DNA from: Methanocorpusculum sp. UBA424
Lineage (GTDB): Archaea; Halobacteriota; Methanomicrobia; Methanomicrobiales; Methanocorpusculaceae
Direction: 5' to 3'
Assembly (NCBI GenBank): GCA_002498375.1
Contig: DAHC01000001.1
Coordinates: 1 to 26,280 of the forward strand
Length of the DNA stretch: 26,280 nt
This document shows positions 14,609 through 23,528 of this stretch, piece after piece. The first letter of the stretch is position 1, and the number at the start of each line of letters is the position of its first letter. The notes beneath the pieces were generated by a model. The model made no database searches and was not told where the DNA came from. It saw only the letters and a list, made by a program, of their open reading frames with translations. The position numbers and the translations under genes were made by a program.

Positions 14609-17600
14609 AAACACCTCACTTAAAAAAGTCCTGCTCATCGGATCGGGACCGATCCAGATCGGACAGGCTGCCGAGTTTGACTACGCAGGAAGTCAGGCCT
14701 GCAAAGCCGTTCGCGAAGAGGGTATTGAAGTTGTCTTAGTCAACTCCAACCCGGCGACGATCCAGACCGATCCGGAAACTGCGGACAAAGTCTATGTTGA
14801 ACCGCTGAAAGCAGAGATCATCGCTGAGATCATCAAAAAGGAAAAGCCGGACGGTATCCTCTCAGGTATGGGCGGCCAGACCGGTCTGAACCTTACAGCT
14901 GAACTCTATGAAATGGGCGCCCTTGAAGGCGTCCAGATCCTCGGCACCCCGCTCGAAGCAATCTATCATGGTGAAGACCGTGATCTCTTCAAGAAACTTA
15001 TGATCGAGATCGGTGAACCGGTCCCGAAAAGTTTCATCTTGACCAAAATCGAGCAGCTCGAAGAGGCCTATGCGGAAGTCGGTCTTCCCGCGATCATCCG
15101 CCCGGCATACACCCTTGGAGGAAGCGGCGGCGGCGTTGCGAGCACCAAAGATGAACTGAAAAAGATCGTTGAGTACGGTCTGACAAAGTCCCGTGTCCAC
15201 CAGGTCCTGATCGAGGAATCGGTCAAAGGCTGGAACGAGATCGAGTTCGAGGTCATGCGCGATGCGGCTGACACCTGTATCATCATCTGCGGTATGGAAA
15301 ACGTCGACCCGATGGGTGTTCACACCGGTGAGTCCGTCGTCGTCGCGCCGATCCTGACACTCACCTCTGACGAGTTCGGCATCATGCGGCGTGCTGCAAT
15401 AAAAATCATCCGTGCACTCAATGTTCAGGGTGGATGTAATATCCAGTTCGCGTTTAACAACGGTGACTACAGAGTCATTGAAGTCAACCCGCGTGTCTCG
15501 CGTTCATCGGCTCTTGCCTCAAAAGCGACCGGTTACCCGATCGCCCGCGTGGCGGCAAAAGTCGCAATCGGCCTGCACCTCGACGAAATCAAAAACACGG
15601 TCACTGGCTGCACGCCTGCCTGCTTTGAACCGGCAGTCGATTATGTCGTGGTCAAAGTTTCCAGATGGCCTTTTGACAAGTTCAAGACCGCCGACCGGAC
15701 CCTTACGACAGCGATGAAAAGCACCGGCGAGGTCATGGCGATCGGCCGTACCGTTGAAGAAGGATTCAAGAAAGCTCTCCGCTCGCTTGATACGGATATC
15801 TACCGGCACACCGACTTAAATGAGATCAGAATGATCCTCTCCCGCCCGACCGATGAGAGATTCCCGACCCTCTTCGACGCCTTCCGCCTTGGAATGACCG
15901 TCAAGGAAGTCTACGACCTCACCCAGATCGAGCCGTTCTTCTTAGAAAAGATCCAGAACGTTGTGGACATCGAACTCGAACTCCGCGACCACCCGACTGA
16001 AGAGCTTGTCAAGACCTCCAAAAAGTTCGGCTTCTCCAACGCCGAGATCCGCGAACTTACCGGCTGGAACATCTACAAGATCGAAAGCCTTGTTGGTCTG
16101 CCGACCTACAAGATGGTCGACACCTGCTCGGCCGAGTTCCCGGCAAAAACGCCCTACTACTACTCCACCTGGGAGCAGGAGTGCGAACTTACCCAGTCCG
16201 ACAAGAAAAAGATCCTCATCCTCGGTTCCGGTGCGATCCGTATCGGTCAGGGTATCGAGTTCGATTACTGCACGGTCCACGCAGTCAAGTCCCTGCGTGA
16301 AGAAGGCATCGAGGTCCATATATTAAATAACAACCCGGAGACGGTCTCGACCGACTTCGACACCTCAGACCGCCTGTACTTTGAACCCATGCAGCTCGAA
16401 GATGTCGTCAACATCCTAAGAAAAGGCGACTATGACGGCGTAATGGTTCAGTTCGGCGGCCAGAACTCCGTCAACCTCGCCATCCCAATCCAGGAGGAGA
16501 TCAAACTCTTCGGTCTGAAGACCAAAGTCCTTGGAACGAGCCCCGACAACATGGATGTTGCCGAAGACAGAAACCGGTTCAGCGTCCTTCTGGAAAACAA
16601 CAACATCCCGTCTCCGGCAAACGGCTCCGCCTACTCGGAAAAGGAAGCCTACGCGATAGCCAACAAGATCGGCTACCCTGTCTTAGTTAGACCAAGCTAT
16701 GTTCTCGGCGGCCGGGCAATGGAACTTGTTCACGATGAACTTGAACTCCAGACCTACATCAAAGAGGCCGTCCGCGTCTCCAACACCCACCCGGTCTTAA
16801 TCGACAGATACCTTGACAATGCAACCGAGCTGGACGTGGACGCCGTTTCCGACGGCGAAACCGTTCTGATCGGCGGCGTGATGGAACACATCGAAGAAGC
16901 CGGTGTCCACTCAGGCGACTCTGCGTGTGTTATCCCGACCCAGACCCTCACTCCTGAGCAGATCGCGACCGTCAAAGAGTACACGCGAAAGATCGCCCTT
17001 TCTCTTGGCGTGATCGGTCTGATCAACATCCAGTATGCCCTTCACAAAGGAACGGTCTACGTCCTCGAGGCAAACCCGCGTGCAAGCCGGACGGTCCCGT
17101 TCGTCTCCAAGGCGACCGGTATCCCCCTTGCAAAGATCGCGGCAAAACTCATGATCGGCAAGAAACTTGCAGATCTTGGATTCGAGGAGAAAGAGATCAA
17201 GCACGTCGCAGTAAAAGAAGTTCTTCTTCCCTTCTCCAGACTGCCGGGTGTCGATCCGATCCTCGGTCCGGAGATGAAGAGTACCGGTGAAGTCATCGGT
17301 ATCGATTACGACTTCGGCAGAGCATTCTACAAGGCAAGTCAGGCGGCAGACAACACCTTCCCGCTGAAAGGAAACGTGTTCATCTCGGTCACCAACGATC
17401 AGAAGTATGAGATCCTGCCGATCGCCAGAAAACTCCATGATCTCGGCTTCTCGCTCTACGGAACGGAAGGCACGGTCAAGTTCCTTACCCAGCAGGACAT
17501 CCCGATGAACCTTGTCAGAAAGGTCCAGGAAGGTTCCCCGAACATCCTGGATATGATCCGGGCACTGGATGTGCATCTCCTCATCAACACACCCGGCGAT

Positions 17601-17762
17601 AAAAATGCACGGGCCGATCACCTGCAGATCATGCGGGCAAGCATCGACTACTCGATCCCCTACATCACGACCATCTTCGGAGCAGAGGCCGCCGTCCAGG
17701 CGATCGAATCGATGAAGACCAACAAGATCACGATCGAGCCGCTGAGTCACTACCTCAGCTGA
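14601..17762 (+). CDS. carB: Carbamoyl-phosphate synthase large subunit CarB
   Basis: A 1053-residue full-length synthetase making carbamoyl phosphate for pyrimidines and arginine. Two homologous halves are visible. The first has GSGPIQIGQAAEFDYAG near the start, MGGQTGLN, IRPAYTLGGSGGG and EVNPRVSRSS (from about 294). The second restarts at about 537 with ILGSGAIRIGQGIEFDYC, then VRPSYVLGGR and EANPRASR. An MGS-like regulatory domain covers about 925-1053. The start at 14601 lies seven bases after a ggggga box and overlaps the end of carA; the reading frame is open upstream to 14499 but only inside carA. Length and motifs are complete, without the split CarB seen in some methanogens. Confidence 0.97.
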   Translation: MPKNTSLKKVLLIGSGPIQIGQAAEFDYAGSQACKAVREEGIEVVLVNSNPATIQTDPETADKVYVEPLKAEIIAEIIKKEKPDGILSGMGGQTGLNLTAELYEMGALEGVQILGTPLEAIYHGEDRDLFKKLMIEIGEPVPKSFILTKIEQLEEAYAEVGLPAIIRPAYTLGGSGGGVASTKDELKKIVEYGLTKSRVHQVLIEESVKGWNEIEFEVMRDAADTCIIICGMENVDPMGVHTGESVVVAPILTLTSDEFGIMRRAAIKIIRALNVQGGCNIQFAFNNGDYRVIEVNPRVSRSSALASKATGYPIARVAAKVAIGLHLDEIKNTVTGCTPACFEPAVDYVVVKVSRWPFDKFKTADRTLTTAMKSTGEVMAIGRTVEEGFKKALRSLDTDIYRHTDLNEIRMILSRPTDERFPTLFDAFRLGMTVKEVYDLTQIEPFFLEKIQNVVDIELELRDHPTEELVKTSKKFGFSNAEIRELTGWNIYKIESLVGLPTYKMVDTCSAEFPAKTPYYYSTWEQECELTQSDKKKILILGSGAIRIGQGIEFDYCTVHAVKSLREEGIEVHILNNNPETVSTDFDTSDRLYFEPMQLEDVVNILRKGDYDGVMVQFGGQNSVNLAIPIQEEIKLFGLKTKVLGTSPDNMDVAEDRNRFSVLLENNNIPSPANGSAYSEKEAYAIANKIGYPVLVRPSYVLGGRAMELVHDELELQTYIKEAVRVSNTHPVLIDRYLDNATELDVDAVSDGETVLIGGVMEHIEEAGVHSGDSACVIPTQTLTPEQIATVKEYTRKIALSLGVIGLINIQYALHKGTVYVLEANPRASRTVPFVSKATGIPLAKIAAKLMIGKKLADLGFEEKEIKHVAVKEVLLPFSRLPGVDPILGPEMKSTGEVIGIDYDFGRAFYKASQAADNTFPLKGNVFISVTNDQKYEILPIARKLHDLGFSLYGTEGTVKFLTQQDIPMNLVRKVQEGSPNILDMIRALDVHLLINTPGDKNARADHLQIMRASIDYSIPYITTIFGAEAAVQAIESMKTNKITIEPLSHYLS

Positions 17763-17799
17763 TCACCCTTTCCTTTCTTTTTTTTATCTGGTGATCAGC
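17758..17799. terminator. Inverted repeat spanning the carB and MFS gene ends
   Basis: A perfect 10-base inverted repeat, GCTGATCACC (17758-17767) and GGTGATCAGC (17790-17799), encloses a pyrimidine-rich spacer with a run of eight or more T. It contains the carB stop in its left arm, with the stop of the convergent transporter just inside the right arm. It probably ends transcription of carB and may act for both genes. Confidence 0.5.
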
Positions 17800-18959
17800 A
17801 CAAATACCGACGTCAGCACTGAAAGTACGAGGCAGAGACCAAAACCGATCTGATATCCCGCAAGCATAATCACGATCCCGCTGATAAGTGGGCCCGATGA
17901 GTGGCCGATGTCCATAATTGAAGACAGGGCCCCCAGAGAGGCTCCAAGTTGGTTCTTTTCTGCGGTATTTGCCGCATACACATTGGTAGCTACCGTCGAA
18001 ATCGACATACCGATCCCAAAAATACAGCTAAGGACCAGCAGGATCCGGAAGTCAATTGTCAAACCCATGATTCCAAGCGCGAGACCCGTGATCAGCATAC
18101 CTGCCGCGATCTGTTTTTTGGGATTTCCCTTGTCTGCACGCCTGCCGAAGAATGGTTTGGTGAGTGCGATGACCACCACCTGCACGGCAAAAATGATTCC
18201 GGTATGCCATGCCGGAACGCCGATCAGGAGGAGATAGACCGGCAAAAATGTTTCAAACGTCCCAAAACAGAAGTAGGTAATCATCTCTGCGACGGAGGCG
18301 GCGCGAAGCCCCTTGTTCGAAAGAAACGTCTTCAGACTGTTTGTGAAATCGGCAACGGTTATCTTCTGCACGCCCCCCTGCGTATCCCGGAAGAAAAGGA
18401 TCAGGATAAACACCGGAACTGCAGCACAAAACGCTGCCAGATACACCATATGATAGGAGGTGAATCCCGGACCCAAGGCAAATAATGTGATAATTGTCCC
18501 TCCTATCAGAGGAGCTGCCGTCCTGCCGATGAGCGTGGCCGAGCTGTATGTCCCCATCATTACGCCTTTTCTGCTGCCGAACTTTTCTGCGATCGCCGCT
18601 CCAACCACCGGCCCGAGGATCGCGGTCGCTAAGCCGTGAAAGAATCTGACGGGGATAAGAAATATCGGGTCCATTATCAGAAGATAGAGAAGCGGGGCAG
18701 TGAGAAAAATGCATCCGGATGCTATGAGAAGTTTTCTCCGGCCAAGTCTGTCTGAAATCAGGCCTACGGGAAAACTGAATAAAATGCCGGCGAGAGGCGA
18801 TACGGCGGCGATAAGCCCTAGATAGGCATCGTTTGCTCCAAGAGATGCTGCATATAAGGGGAGAACCGGGTTTTTTGAAATAGTTGTCGAAAATATTGCG
18901 AAGCAGCCGATTATGCAGAAGTAGATGATGAACTTTTTTTGTATATTCTCTTCTGACAT
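17784..18959 (-). CDS. Major facilitator superfamily transporter
   Basis: A 391-residue integral membrane protein with about 12 hydrophobic segments. The MFS motif A, GLISDRLGRRKLL, lies between helices 2 and 3, and a related GRRADKGNPKKQ sits at the matching place in the second half. Topology and length are those of 12-helix drug/sugar-type antiporters; the substrate cannot be told. There is no ribosome binding site, and a TATA box (18981-18990) stands 22-31 bases before the ATG, so the message is probably leaderless. The 3' end converges on carB. Confidence 0.88.
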   Translation of the reverse strand: MSEENIQKKFIIYFCIIGCFAIFSTTISKNPVLPLYAASLGANDAYLGLIAAVSPLAGILFSFPVGLISDRLGRRKLLIASGCIFLTAPLLYLLIMDPIFLIPVRFFHGLATAILGPVVGAAIAEKFGSRKGVMMGTYSSATLIGRTAAPLIGGTIITLFALGPGFTSYHMVYLAAFCAAVPVFILILFFRDTQGGVQKITVADFTNSLKTFLSNKGLRAASVAEMITYFCFGTFETFLPVYLLLIGVPAWHTGIIFAVQVVVIALTKPFFGRRADKGNPKKQIAAGMLITGLALGIMGLTIDFRILLVLSCIFGIGMSISTVATNVYAANTAEKNQLGASLGALSSIMDIGHSSGPLISGIVIMLAGYQIGFGLCLVLSVLTSVFVLITR

Positions 18960-18980
18960 TTGTGTTGATATTTATCGGCA

Positions 18981-18990
18981 TTTTATATAG
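18981..18990. promoter_or_regulatory. Bidirectional TATA box between the MFS and zinc-ribbon genes
   Basis: The element ttttatatag reads as a TATA box on both strands. On the minus strand it is at the leaderless distance from the transporter ATG (18959). On the plus strand it predicts a start near 19011, ~32 bases before the zinc-ribbon gene. No other good TATA is seen in the 83-base gap. Confidence 0.5.
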
Positions 18991-19042
18991 GGTTTGGCTA
19001 TCCACCGACACGCATAATACCTCCCCCGCCCAAAAATGAATT

Positions 19043-19201
19043 ATGTGTTCAGCAGGCGGACCTGTCGATGTTGACCTCAATGACCCCTTAAAGGGCAGAG
19101 GCAAGAAGTATAAATGCAATGAATGCGGGGCGACGTTCACGGGGATCGGCAAACACCCGATGTGCCCGACCTGCCAGTCAGACGACGTTACCGAGATGTA
19201 A
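19043..19201 (+). CDS. Small zinc-ribbon protein
   Basis: A 52-residue protein easily missed because of its size. It starts MCSAGGPVDVDLNDPLKG and has two cysteine pairs, C25-x2-C28 (KCNEC) and C41-x2-C44 (CPTC), giving a rubredoxin-like or zinc-ribbon fold with a 12-residue loop between the pairs. The basic GRGKKYK before the first pair could touch nucleic acid. The following gene begins five bases after its stop, so both should be on one transcript. A TATA box lies upstream at 18981-18990; there is no ribosome binding site. Function unknown. Confidence 0.75.
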   Translation: MCSAGGPVDVDLNDPLKGRGKKYKCNECGATFTGIGKHPMCPTCQSDDVTEM

Positions 19202-19206
19202 CTTAA

Positions 19207-19734
19207 ATGACCGGTGATCTTCGTGTTCCCTTCGGAGGTGACCGGCCGGTCATCATCCGGGGAACCTCTTCTTTTCTTGTAATTTCCAGAGCCTTTGAAA
19301 AATTCCCTCTTCTGATCGAGACCGACACCGAAGAGATAGTCCAGGGTGTGTATCCCGGTGATCTGATCATTGTATCGGCCCCGGAAGGCGGGGAAGTTCT
19401 TCCCGCTCTCTACCTCATCGAGATGGTCAGAACCTATCATCTGCCGGTCATCGCTCTGCCAAAAACCCATCCGGCGGGCAAGCGACTTTCGTATGTCGTC
19501 TCGGCTGCAGAAAAAATCGAGATGCGGTGTGATATCAGACGCGGGACCCATCCCGAGCAGCATCTCCTCTGTTCCGCCGACGAGTTCACCGGCATGACTT
19601 TGTATTCGGAAGAAAACGATCTGGTCATCCGCTTCCCCCGTCCCGGGATCAGAGTGTCCAGTCTCGATTGGAACCCGTCATTCACCGAAAAAAGTGTGGA
19701 GACAGGCTCAGATCCGGGCTGCCCGGATCGTTGA
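19207..19734 (+). CDS. Uncharacterised 175-residue protein
   Basis: I do not recognise this family. The protein appears soluble, with alternating strands and helices: a first beta-rich part (VIIRGTSSFLVIS), then QGVYPGDLIIVSAPEGGEV and LYLIEMVRTYHLPVIALPKTHPAGKRLSYVVSAA. The last pattern (hydrophobic strand, loop, strand) is compatible with a Rossmann-like alpha/beta fold. The segment RRGTHPEQHLLCSADEFTG contains two His and a Cys that could bind metal. It starts five bases after the zinc-ribbon gene and is probably its operon partner. The last 27 bases overlap the 3' end of the convergent lipoprotein gene. Confidence 0.65.
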   Translation: MTGDLRVPFGGDRPVIIRGTSSFLVISRAFEKFPLLIETDTEEIVQGVYPGDLIIVSAPEGGEVLPALYLIEMVRTYHLPVIALPKTHPAGKRLSYVVSAAEKIEMRCDIRRGTHPEQHLLCSADEFTGMTLYSEENDLVIRFPRPGIRVSSLDWNPSFTEKSVETGSDPGCPDR

Positions 19735-20877
19735 GATATACTCAGTGCCGGCATCGGTAAAGATCTCCGAGAGGCTGAGGGTGTTTTCCTCCGCCCATCC
19801 CATCCCAAGATAGAGCCCGCCGTTCTTCTCATATCTGAAAAGGATCATCTCCCCGTCAGGGGACACGATCCCTCCCGTCTCTCCCTCACCGACCCCCATG
19901 TATGATGTTTCTGCAATGAACCCGTTCGTATTCCGGCTCCCGATCCTGATGATGAAATCCGACGGGAGGCCGGCATCATACCCGTTCTTCGAGATGACCT
20001 CCTGATCCTTCGTGCTCCAGGTGCCGGCAACATCCGGCCCATCCGGCCGGATGCCCGCCGCCGAGCCGTTTCGCAGATACGTGAGTGTTTTTACAGCGGG
20101 ATGATCCTGATCCGTCCGCTCATCTGTACTGGTGACGGTGATCCTTTCAGGAGAGACCCCGCCAAACCAGAGCCGCATATCACCGGTCACAAAAAGAATA
20201 TTTTCCGGCTTGTTCCCGTACATAACTGCGCTGAATCCGGCGGCTCCATTTTCTTCCGTCCTGTTCCCCGTGTCGGCGATGCCGTAGAAAATAGCGCCGT
20301 TTTGTCCCTGAACAACCAGGCTCCCGCCGGAAACCGTCTGTAAGGAATCTGCAGAAAGCAGCGATCCGCTGTCGAACATGTAGACGCCGGCGATCTCCGG
20401 ATAGGTTTTTACCGCCGCCTCTGCGCCGTTTCTCAACAGAACTGTTGACTGCGTGCCGGAACTCTGCTCTTCTGACAAAAATCGGCCGGTCTTGGAAAAC
20501 ACAGCGCCGGCGAGTCTGATCTCGTTTTCATTCACCACGGTCCCGATCTGCACCGCAGAAGAATTTCCTTCCCCGTCCGCTGTCTGCGAGGTCAGGAGGA
20601 ACTGTGCTCCGTCTTTGGAAAAGAACGATCCGTAAAAATCTGTGCCGGCATATGTTCCGGAAAAGAGTCTTCCTTCCTGGAAGGTGACATCAAAGACGTC
20701 GGTCGTCAGCGCGGGCTGAATGAATCCTTCCTGCCCGTTTTCGTGTATGGTCAGGGATCCAACGGTCCATGGTCCGGTTATGTCGGGGATTTCCGTTCCG
20801 GATTTTGCCACACATCCGGCAGAGATGATCACTGCTGCGAGAAGAACCAGCAGAAACAATCGGGCTGCATATTTCAT
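19708..20877 (-). CDS. Secreted lipoprotein with three ~120-residue repeats
   Basis: A 389-residue exported protein. It has a basic start (MKYAAR), a hydrophobic core and a lipobox ISAGC with C22, typical of a lipid-anchored surface protein. The mature part contains three related beta-rich units starting near ITGPW (33), IAGVY (162) and VAGTW (283), each opening with a G-aromatic pair. The junctions also match each other (LLRNGAEAAV at 147-156 and YLRNGSAAGI at 267-276). This looks like three tandem domains of a small beta-barrel or beta-sandwich. No enzyme motif is visible, and I do not recognise the family. Its 3' end overlaps that of the 175-residue gene by 27 bases. Confidence 0.75.
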   Translation of the reverse strand: MKYAARLFLLVLLAAVIISAGCVAKSGTEIPDITGPWTVGSLTIHENGQEGFIQPALTTDVFDVTFQEGRLFSGTYAGTDFYGSFFSKDGAQFLLTSQTADGEGNSSAVQIGTVVNENEIRLAGAVFSKTGRFLSEEQSSGTQSTVLLRNGAEAAVKTYPEIAGVYMFDSGSLLSADSLQTVSGGSLVVQGQNGAIFYGIADTGNRTEENGAAGFSAVMYGNKPENILFVTGDMRLWFGGVSPERITVTSTDERTDQDHPAVKTLTYLRNGSAAGIRPDGPDVAGTWSTKDQEVISKNGYDAGLPSDFIIRIGSRNTNGFIAETSYMGVGEGETGGIVSPDGEMILFRYEKNGGLYLGMGWAEENTLSLSEIFTDAGTEYISTIRAARI

Positions 20878-20964
20878 GAATACTACTTATCATCTCAGAA
20901 AATAAAACCGCAGGTCCCCTTCCTCGAAAATCGGTCTGCCGGCTGCACAAAGATCTGTCGTGTT

Positions 20965-20995
20965 AAAAAAGAGATTATCCGTATTTAACGGATAA
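20965..20995 (-). terminator. Hairpin terminator at the end of rps3ae
   Basis: On the minus strand, TTATCCGT pairs perfectly with ACGGATAA (20995-20988 with 20982-20975) around a five-base loop. The stem-loop includes the rps3ae stop codon and is followed by a run of six T (20970-20965). It resembles a bacterial intrinsic terminator and should end the rpsO-recJ-pcc1-rps3ae transcript. Confidence 0.6.
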
Positions 20996-21605
20996 GAGCT
21001 GCTGCGCGGTCTGCTGCTGAGCTGACCGACTCGGACTTGATGATCTCGATCCTGCGGACCGGGAAGATCGGCTTGCATTCAGCGAACATCTTCTTGGACA
21101 GTTCGCCTTTCAGCATAGCGGAAACAAAGGACTCGAAGTCGGACTCCTTTGCGGCCTCTTCGACAACCTGGACCATCTTTGCACGAAGCTCCTGGACCTG
21201 GGAAAGTCTTGCGTGGTTGATAGTGAAGGCAGTGATAGTTACCTGAAGTTCGCGGGTGCTGCCAAGGGGCTTGACCGTGATGGTGCTGTCGACACGGGAT
21301 GCTCTTTTCTTGACCATTGCGCGAACGAACTCCTTTGTCATCTCATGACCGTTGAACTGGGTGTATGCTGCATCTCCTGCAACATTCATGATCTTAAAGG
21401 ATGTACGAACATTCTGTTTGGAGTAGTCCTGGATCAGTTCGCCCAGACTAACCGTCAATACACGACCCGGAACATTTTCCGGATTTGAAGAGATGATCTC
21501 TCCAATGAACTGCTTGCCGAGGAACTCCGGTGCGTGAACTTTATACCAGTTCTTTGCCTTCCATCCTTCGACTTTGCGTCCGCCACTCTGCTTTTTTCTT
21601 GCCAT
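20985..21605 (-). CDS. rps3ae: Small ribosomal subunit protein eS1 (S3Ae)
   Basis: A 206-residue archaeal/eukaryotic-type ribosomal protein of the 30S subunit platform. Typical stretches are WKAKNWYKVHAPEFLG near the start, VSLGELIQDYSKQ, GHEMTKEFVRAMVKKRASRVDS and FPVRRIEIIKSE near the end. Length fits the family. It follows pcc1 with a three-base gap and is the last gene of the operon. The position of the stop inside a terminator hairpin is consistent with this. Confidence 0.95.
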   Translation of the reverse strand: MARKKQSGGRKVEGWKAKNWYKVHAPEFLGKQFIGEIISSNPENVPGRVLTVSLGELIQDYSKQNVRTSFKIMNVAGDAAYTQFNGHEMTKEFVRAMVKKRASRVDSTITVKPLGSTRELQVTITAFTINHARLSQVQELRAKMVQVVEEAAKESDFESFVSAMLKGELSKKMFAECKPIFPVRRIEIIKSESVSSAADRAAALIR

Positions 21606-21608
21606 GGT

Positions 21609-21860
21609 TTATTCACCTGAAGTATTTTTTAACGTATTCTCTTCGCAGATCGTCTCGATGAGCCGTTCTGCAACCGAGAGATTCATCAGATAATCATCAA
21701 CTGTCGCAATAACCGACCGAAGCGACTCACCGTTCACCCTTGCCGTAATATACCCATCCTCAAAAGACGTCTCAATAAACCCTGCATTGTCCGGCGCAAG
21801 AGATTTTTCGATCTCGTCTGCGCTTGGGATCCTGGACCGGATCTCGCCTGTTATCTTCAT
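21609..21860 (-). CDS. pcc1: KEOPS complex subunit Pcc1
   Basis: An 83-residue protein matching Pcc1, the small dimeric subunit of KEOPS, which with Kae1, Bud32 and Cgi121 makes the t6A modification at position 37 of ANN-decoding tRNAs. The pattern of an alpha/beta KH-like fold is visible: SADEIEKSLAPDN (helix and turn), ETSFEDGYITARVNG (two strands), SLRSVIATVDDYLMNLSVAERL (helix). Its ATG overlaps the end of the DHH gene by four bases and rps3ae follows by three. Linkage of pcc1 to ribosomal and exonuclease genes is known in euryarchaea. Confidence 0.85.
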   Translation of the reverse strand: MKITGEIRSRIPSADEIEKSLAPDNAGFIETSFEDGYITARVNGESLRSVIATVDDYLMNLSVAERLIETICEENTLKNTSGE

Positions 21861-23056
21861 GCAAATGCCTCCAGCGAACTGACAAACTCAGCCTCAGAGG
21901 CAAGGGGGAGTTCTCCTCCCGCCCGGGTCTTGTGACCTCCGCCTTTTCCGCCGAATGTTTTTGCGGCAGTCGTGATGAACTGCTCAAAATCCACGTCAGC
22001 GGTCCTGGGCGCTCTGGCTGAGACCTTCAGATATGATTCTCCTCTGCAAAGAACGAAAACAGGCCGGTTCTCCGACTCGGCAAACATGTCTGCGACATCG
22101 CTCACCGTATCGACGGAATCCACCATCCATGCATTCGTTGTCAGCTGCCTGGCTGAATCTGCGGCCCGGATCACCTTTTTCTTAAACGAAAGAGCGATCT
22201 CCCAGGCCTCTTTCAGCAGGGAGGCATCCCCGCATGCCAGCCCGAATGCGATGTCGGTTCTGCCTGCTTTTCCGCAGGCATCGATGACCATCGTCAGTGA
22301 GTGGGCATTCTGGATGTTCTCCCGCTCAAGATCCCAGGTTTCACCGTACAGATTCATCAGAGCATCGTATGAAGCGTCTGATCGTGCGATTATTTCCGAT
22401 AAAAGACAACCGAGGTAGGCCTCGTCCGAGGTCTTGCTTGAGCAGATCTTCATGATATCTTCGGCTTCTCCGCTGTTTCCGGAAAGACCCGGAAGATACG
22501 GAGAGGATGCCGCTTCGATCTGTTCTTTGGTCGTCCTGCCGGGAAGAATGATTCCCTTTCCCGGATTTATCAGATTATTCGCTATCGCCTCGCCGATGAT
22601 CTTTTCATTCATACCGGCGAGTTTCTGACCATCTCCAATGATGCCGAGAAGAACCAGACCCGCAAGGTCACGGTTATCTGAAAGGGCATTCGCGACCAGA
22701 TAGGCGCAGCCGGCAGCGGAAAGTTCCGTTTCGCCGTCTACGCCGAACAGCCGCGGGTTGATATGGTATTTCGAGGTGGTGTAAGGCACGTGGTGATCGA
22801 TGATCATTGTCGTCTCCGGTAATCCGGCGCACGACGCACCCAGGTCACACAGAAGGGAAATGTCCGGATTCGTGACATCGGCTTCGTTAAGAACAGGTAA
22901 GAACCTGAGCCTGAAAGCGATGCCCGCCCGTTTTAAGGCGATGGACATAATCGCCGCCGAGGATATGCCGTCCGCATCGTGATGGGTGTACATTTCCACG
23001 TACTCCATTCCTCTCAGGCGGTCGGCGATCGTTTTGGCGGCTTCTTCAAGTGACAT
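21857..23056 (-). CDS. Archaeal RecJ-like DHH phosphoesterase
   Basis: A 399-residue DHH-superfamily protein. Motifs are THHDADGISSAAI (24-36; H25-H26-D27-x-D29), LCDLGAS with D71, the signature DHH at 87-89 (IIDHHVPY), and a C-terminal DHHA1 domain ending in GGGHKTRAGG. The layout fits the archaeal RecJ/GAN group, which includes single-strand nucleases that associate with the replisome (Cdc45-related). The position between rpsO and pcc1 matches the conserved archaeal cluster. It starts 13 bases after the rpsO stop and overlaps pcc1 by four bases. Confidence 0.88.
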   Translation of the reverse strand: MSLEEAAKTIADRLRGMEYVEMYTHHDADGISSAAIMSIALKRAGIAFRLRFLPVLNEADVTNPDISLLCDLGASCAGLPETTMIIDHHVPYTTSKYHINPRLFGVDGETELSAAGCAYLVANALSDNRDLAGLVLLGIIGDGQKLAGMNEKIIGEAIANNLINPGKGIILPGRTTKEQIEAASSPYLPGLSGNSGEAEDIMKICSSKTSDEAYLGCLLSEIIARSDASYDALMNLYGETWDLERENIQNAHSLTMVIDACGKAGRTDIAFGLACGDASLLKEAWEIALSFKKKVIRAADSARQLTTNAWMVDSVDTVSDVADMFAESENRPVFVLCRGESYLKVSARAPRTADVDFEQFITTAAKTFGGKGGGHKTRAGGELPLASEAEFVSSLEAFA

Positions 23057-23069
23057 GGGTTATGATGAT

Positions 23070-23528
23070 TTATCTGGACAGAAGAATCTCTGCAGTCTCC
23101 GGCTTGTAGACCCAGCCGAGCGGTAAGCGTTTGGTACCAACATAGTACTTTACGAGTCTGCGGACCTTTGCTTCGGTCAGCTGAAGCTGACGTTTGTTGT
23201 GAAGGTCTTTTCTGTTCTGCTCAAGGTGTTTCCTCATCATGAGTGCCTTGTGCATAAGGTTACGCAGATCTTCGGGGATGTCAGTGTCAAGGTCGTTTTC
23301 ACGGACGATGGCATTGACTCTCTTGCCGGTTGCGAGTTTTACGTTCGGGACTCCGTGTTTGTCACGGAGAACGAGACCGATCTGTGCACAGGTAAGACCT
23401 GCTTTGCGCAGCTCGACGATTTTACCCTCGATCTCTTTGACATCGGAGTTGGACCAGGCAGGGACTTCTTTTCTGTATGGTCTCACAGAGGATGCAATTC
23501 CTCTTCTTCTAGCATGCATTCGTGCCAT
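23070..23528 (-). CDS. rpsO: Small ribosomal subunit protein uS15
   Basis: A 152-residue archaeal S15, which binds 16S rRNA early in 30S assembly. It has the archaeal N-terminal extension (ARMHARRRGIASSVRPYR) and the conserved core with NLMHKALMMRKHLEQNRKD and RRLVKYYVGTKRLPLGW. The start has a good ribosome binding site, aggtgat, five to six bases upstream (23534-23540). It opens the rpsO-recJ-pcc1-rps3ae operon and has an unusually long leader for this window, described separately. Confidence 0.96.
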   Translation of the reverse strand: MARMHARRRGIASSVRPYRKEVPAWSNSDVKEIEGKIVELRKAGLTCAQIGLVLRDKHGVPNVKLATGKRVNAIVRENDLDTDIPEDLRNLMHKALMMRKHLEQNRKDLHNKRQLQLTEAKVRRLVKYYVGTKRLPLGWVYKPETAEILLSR

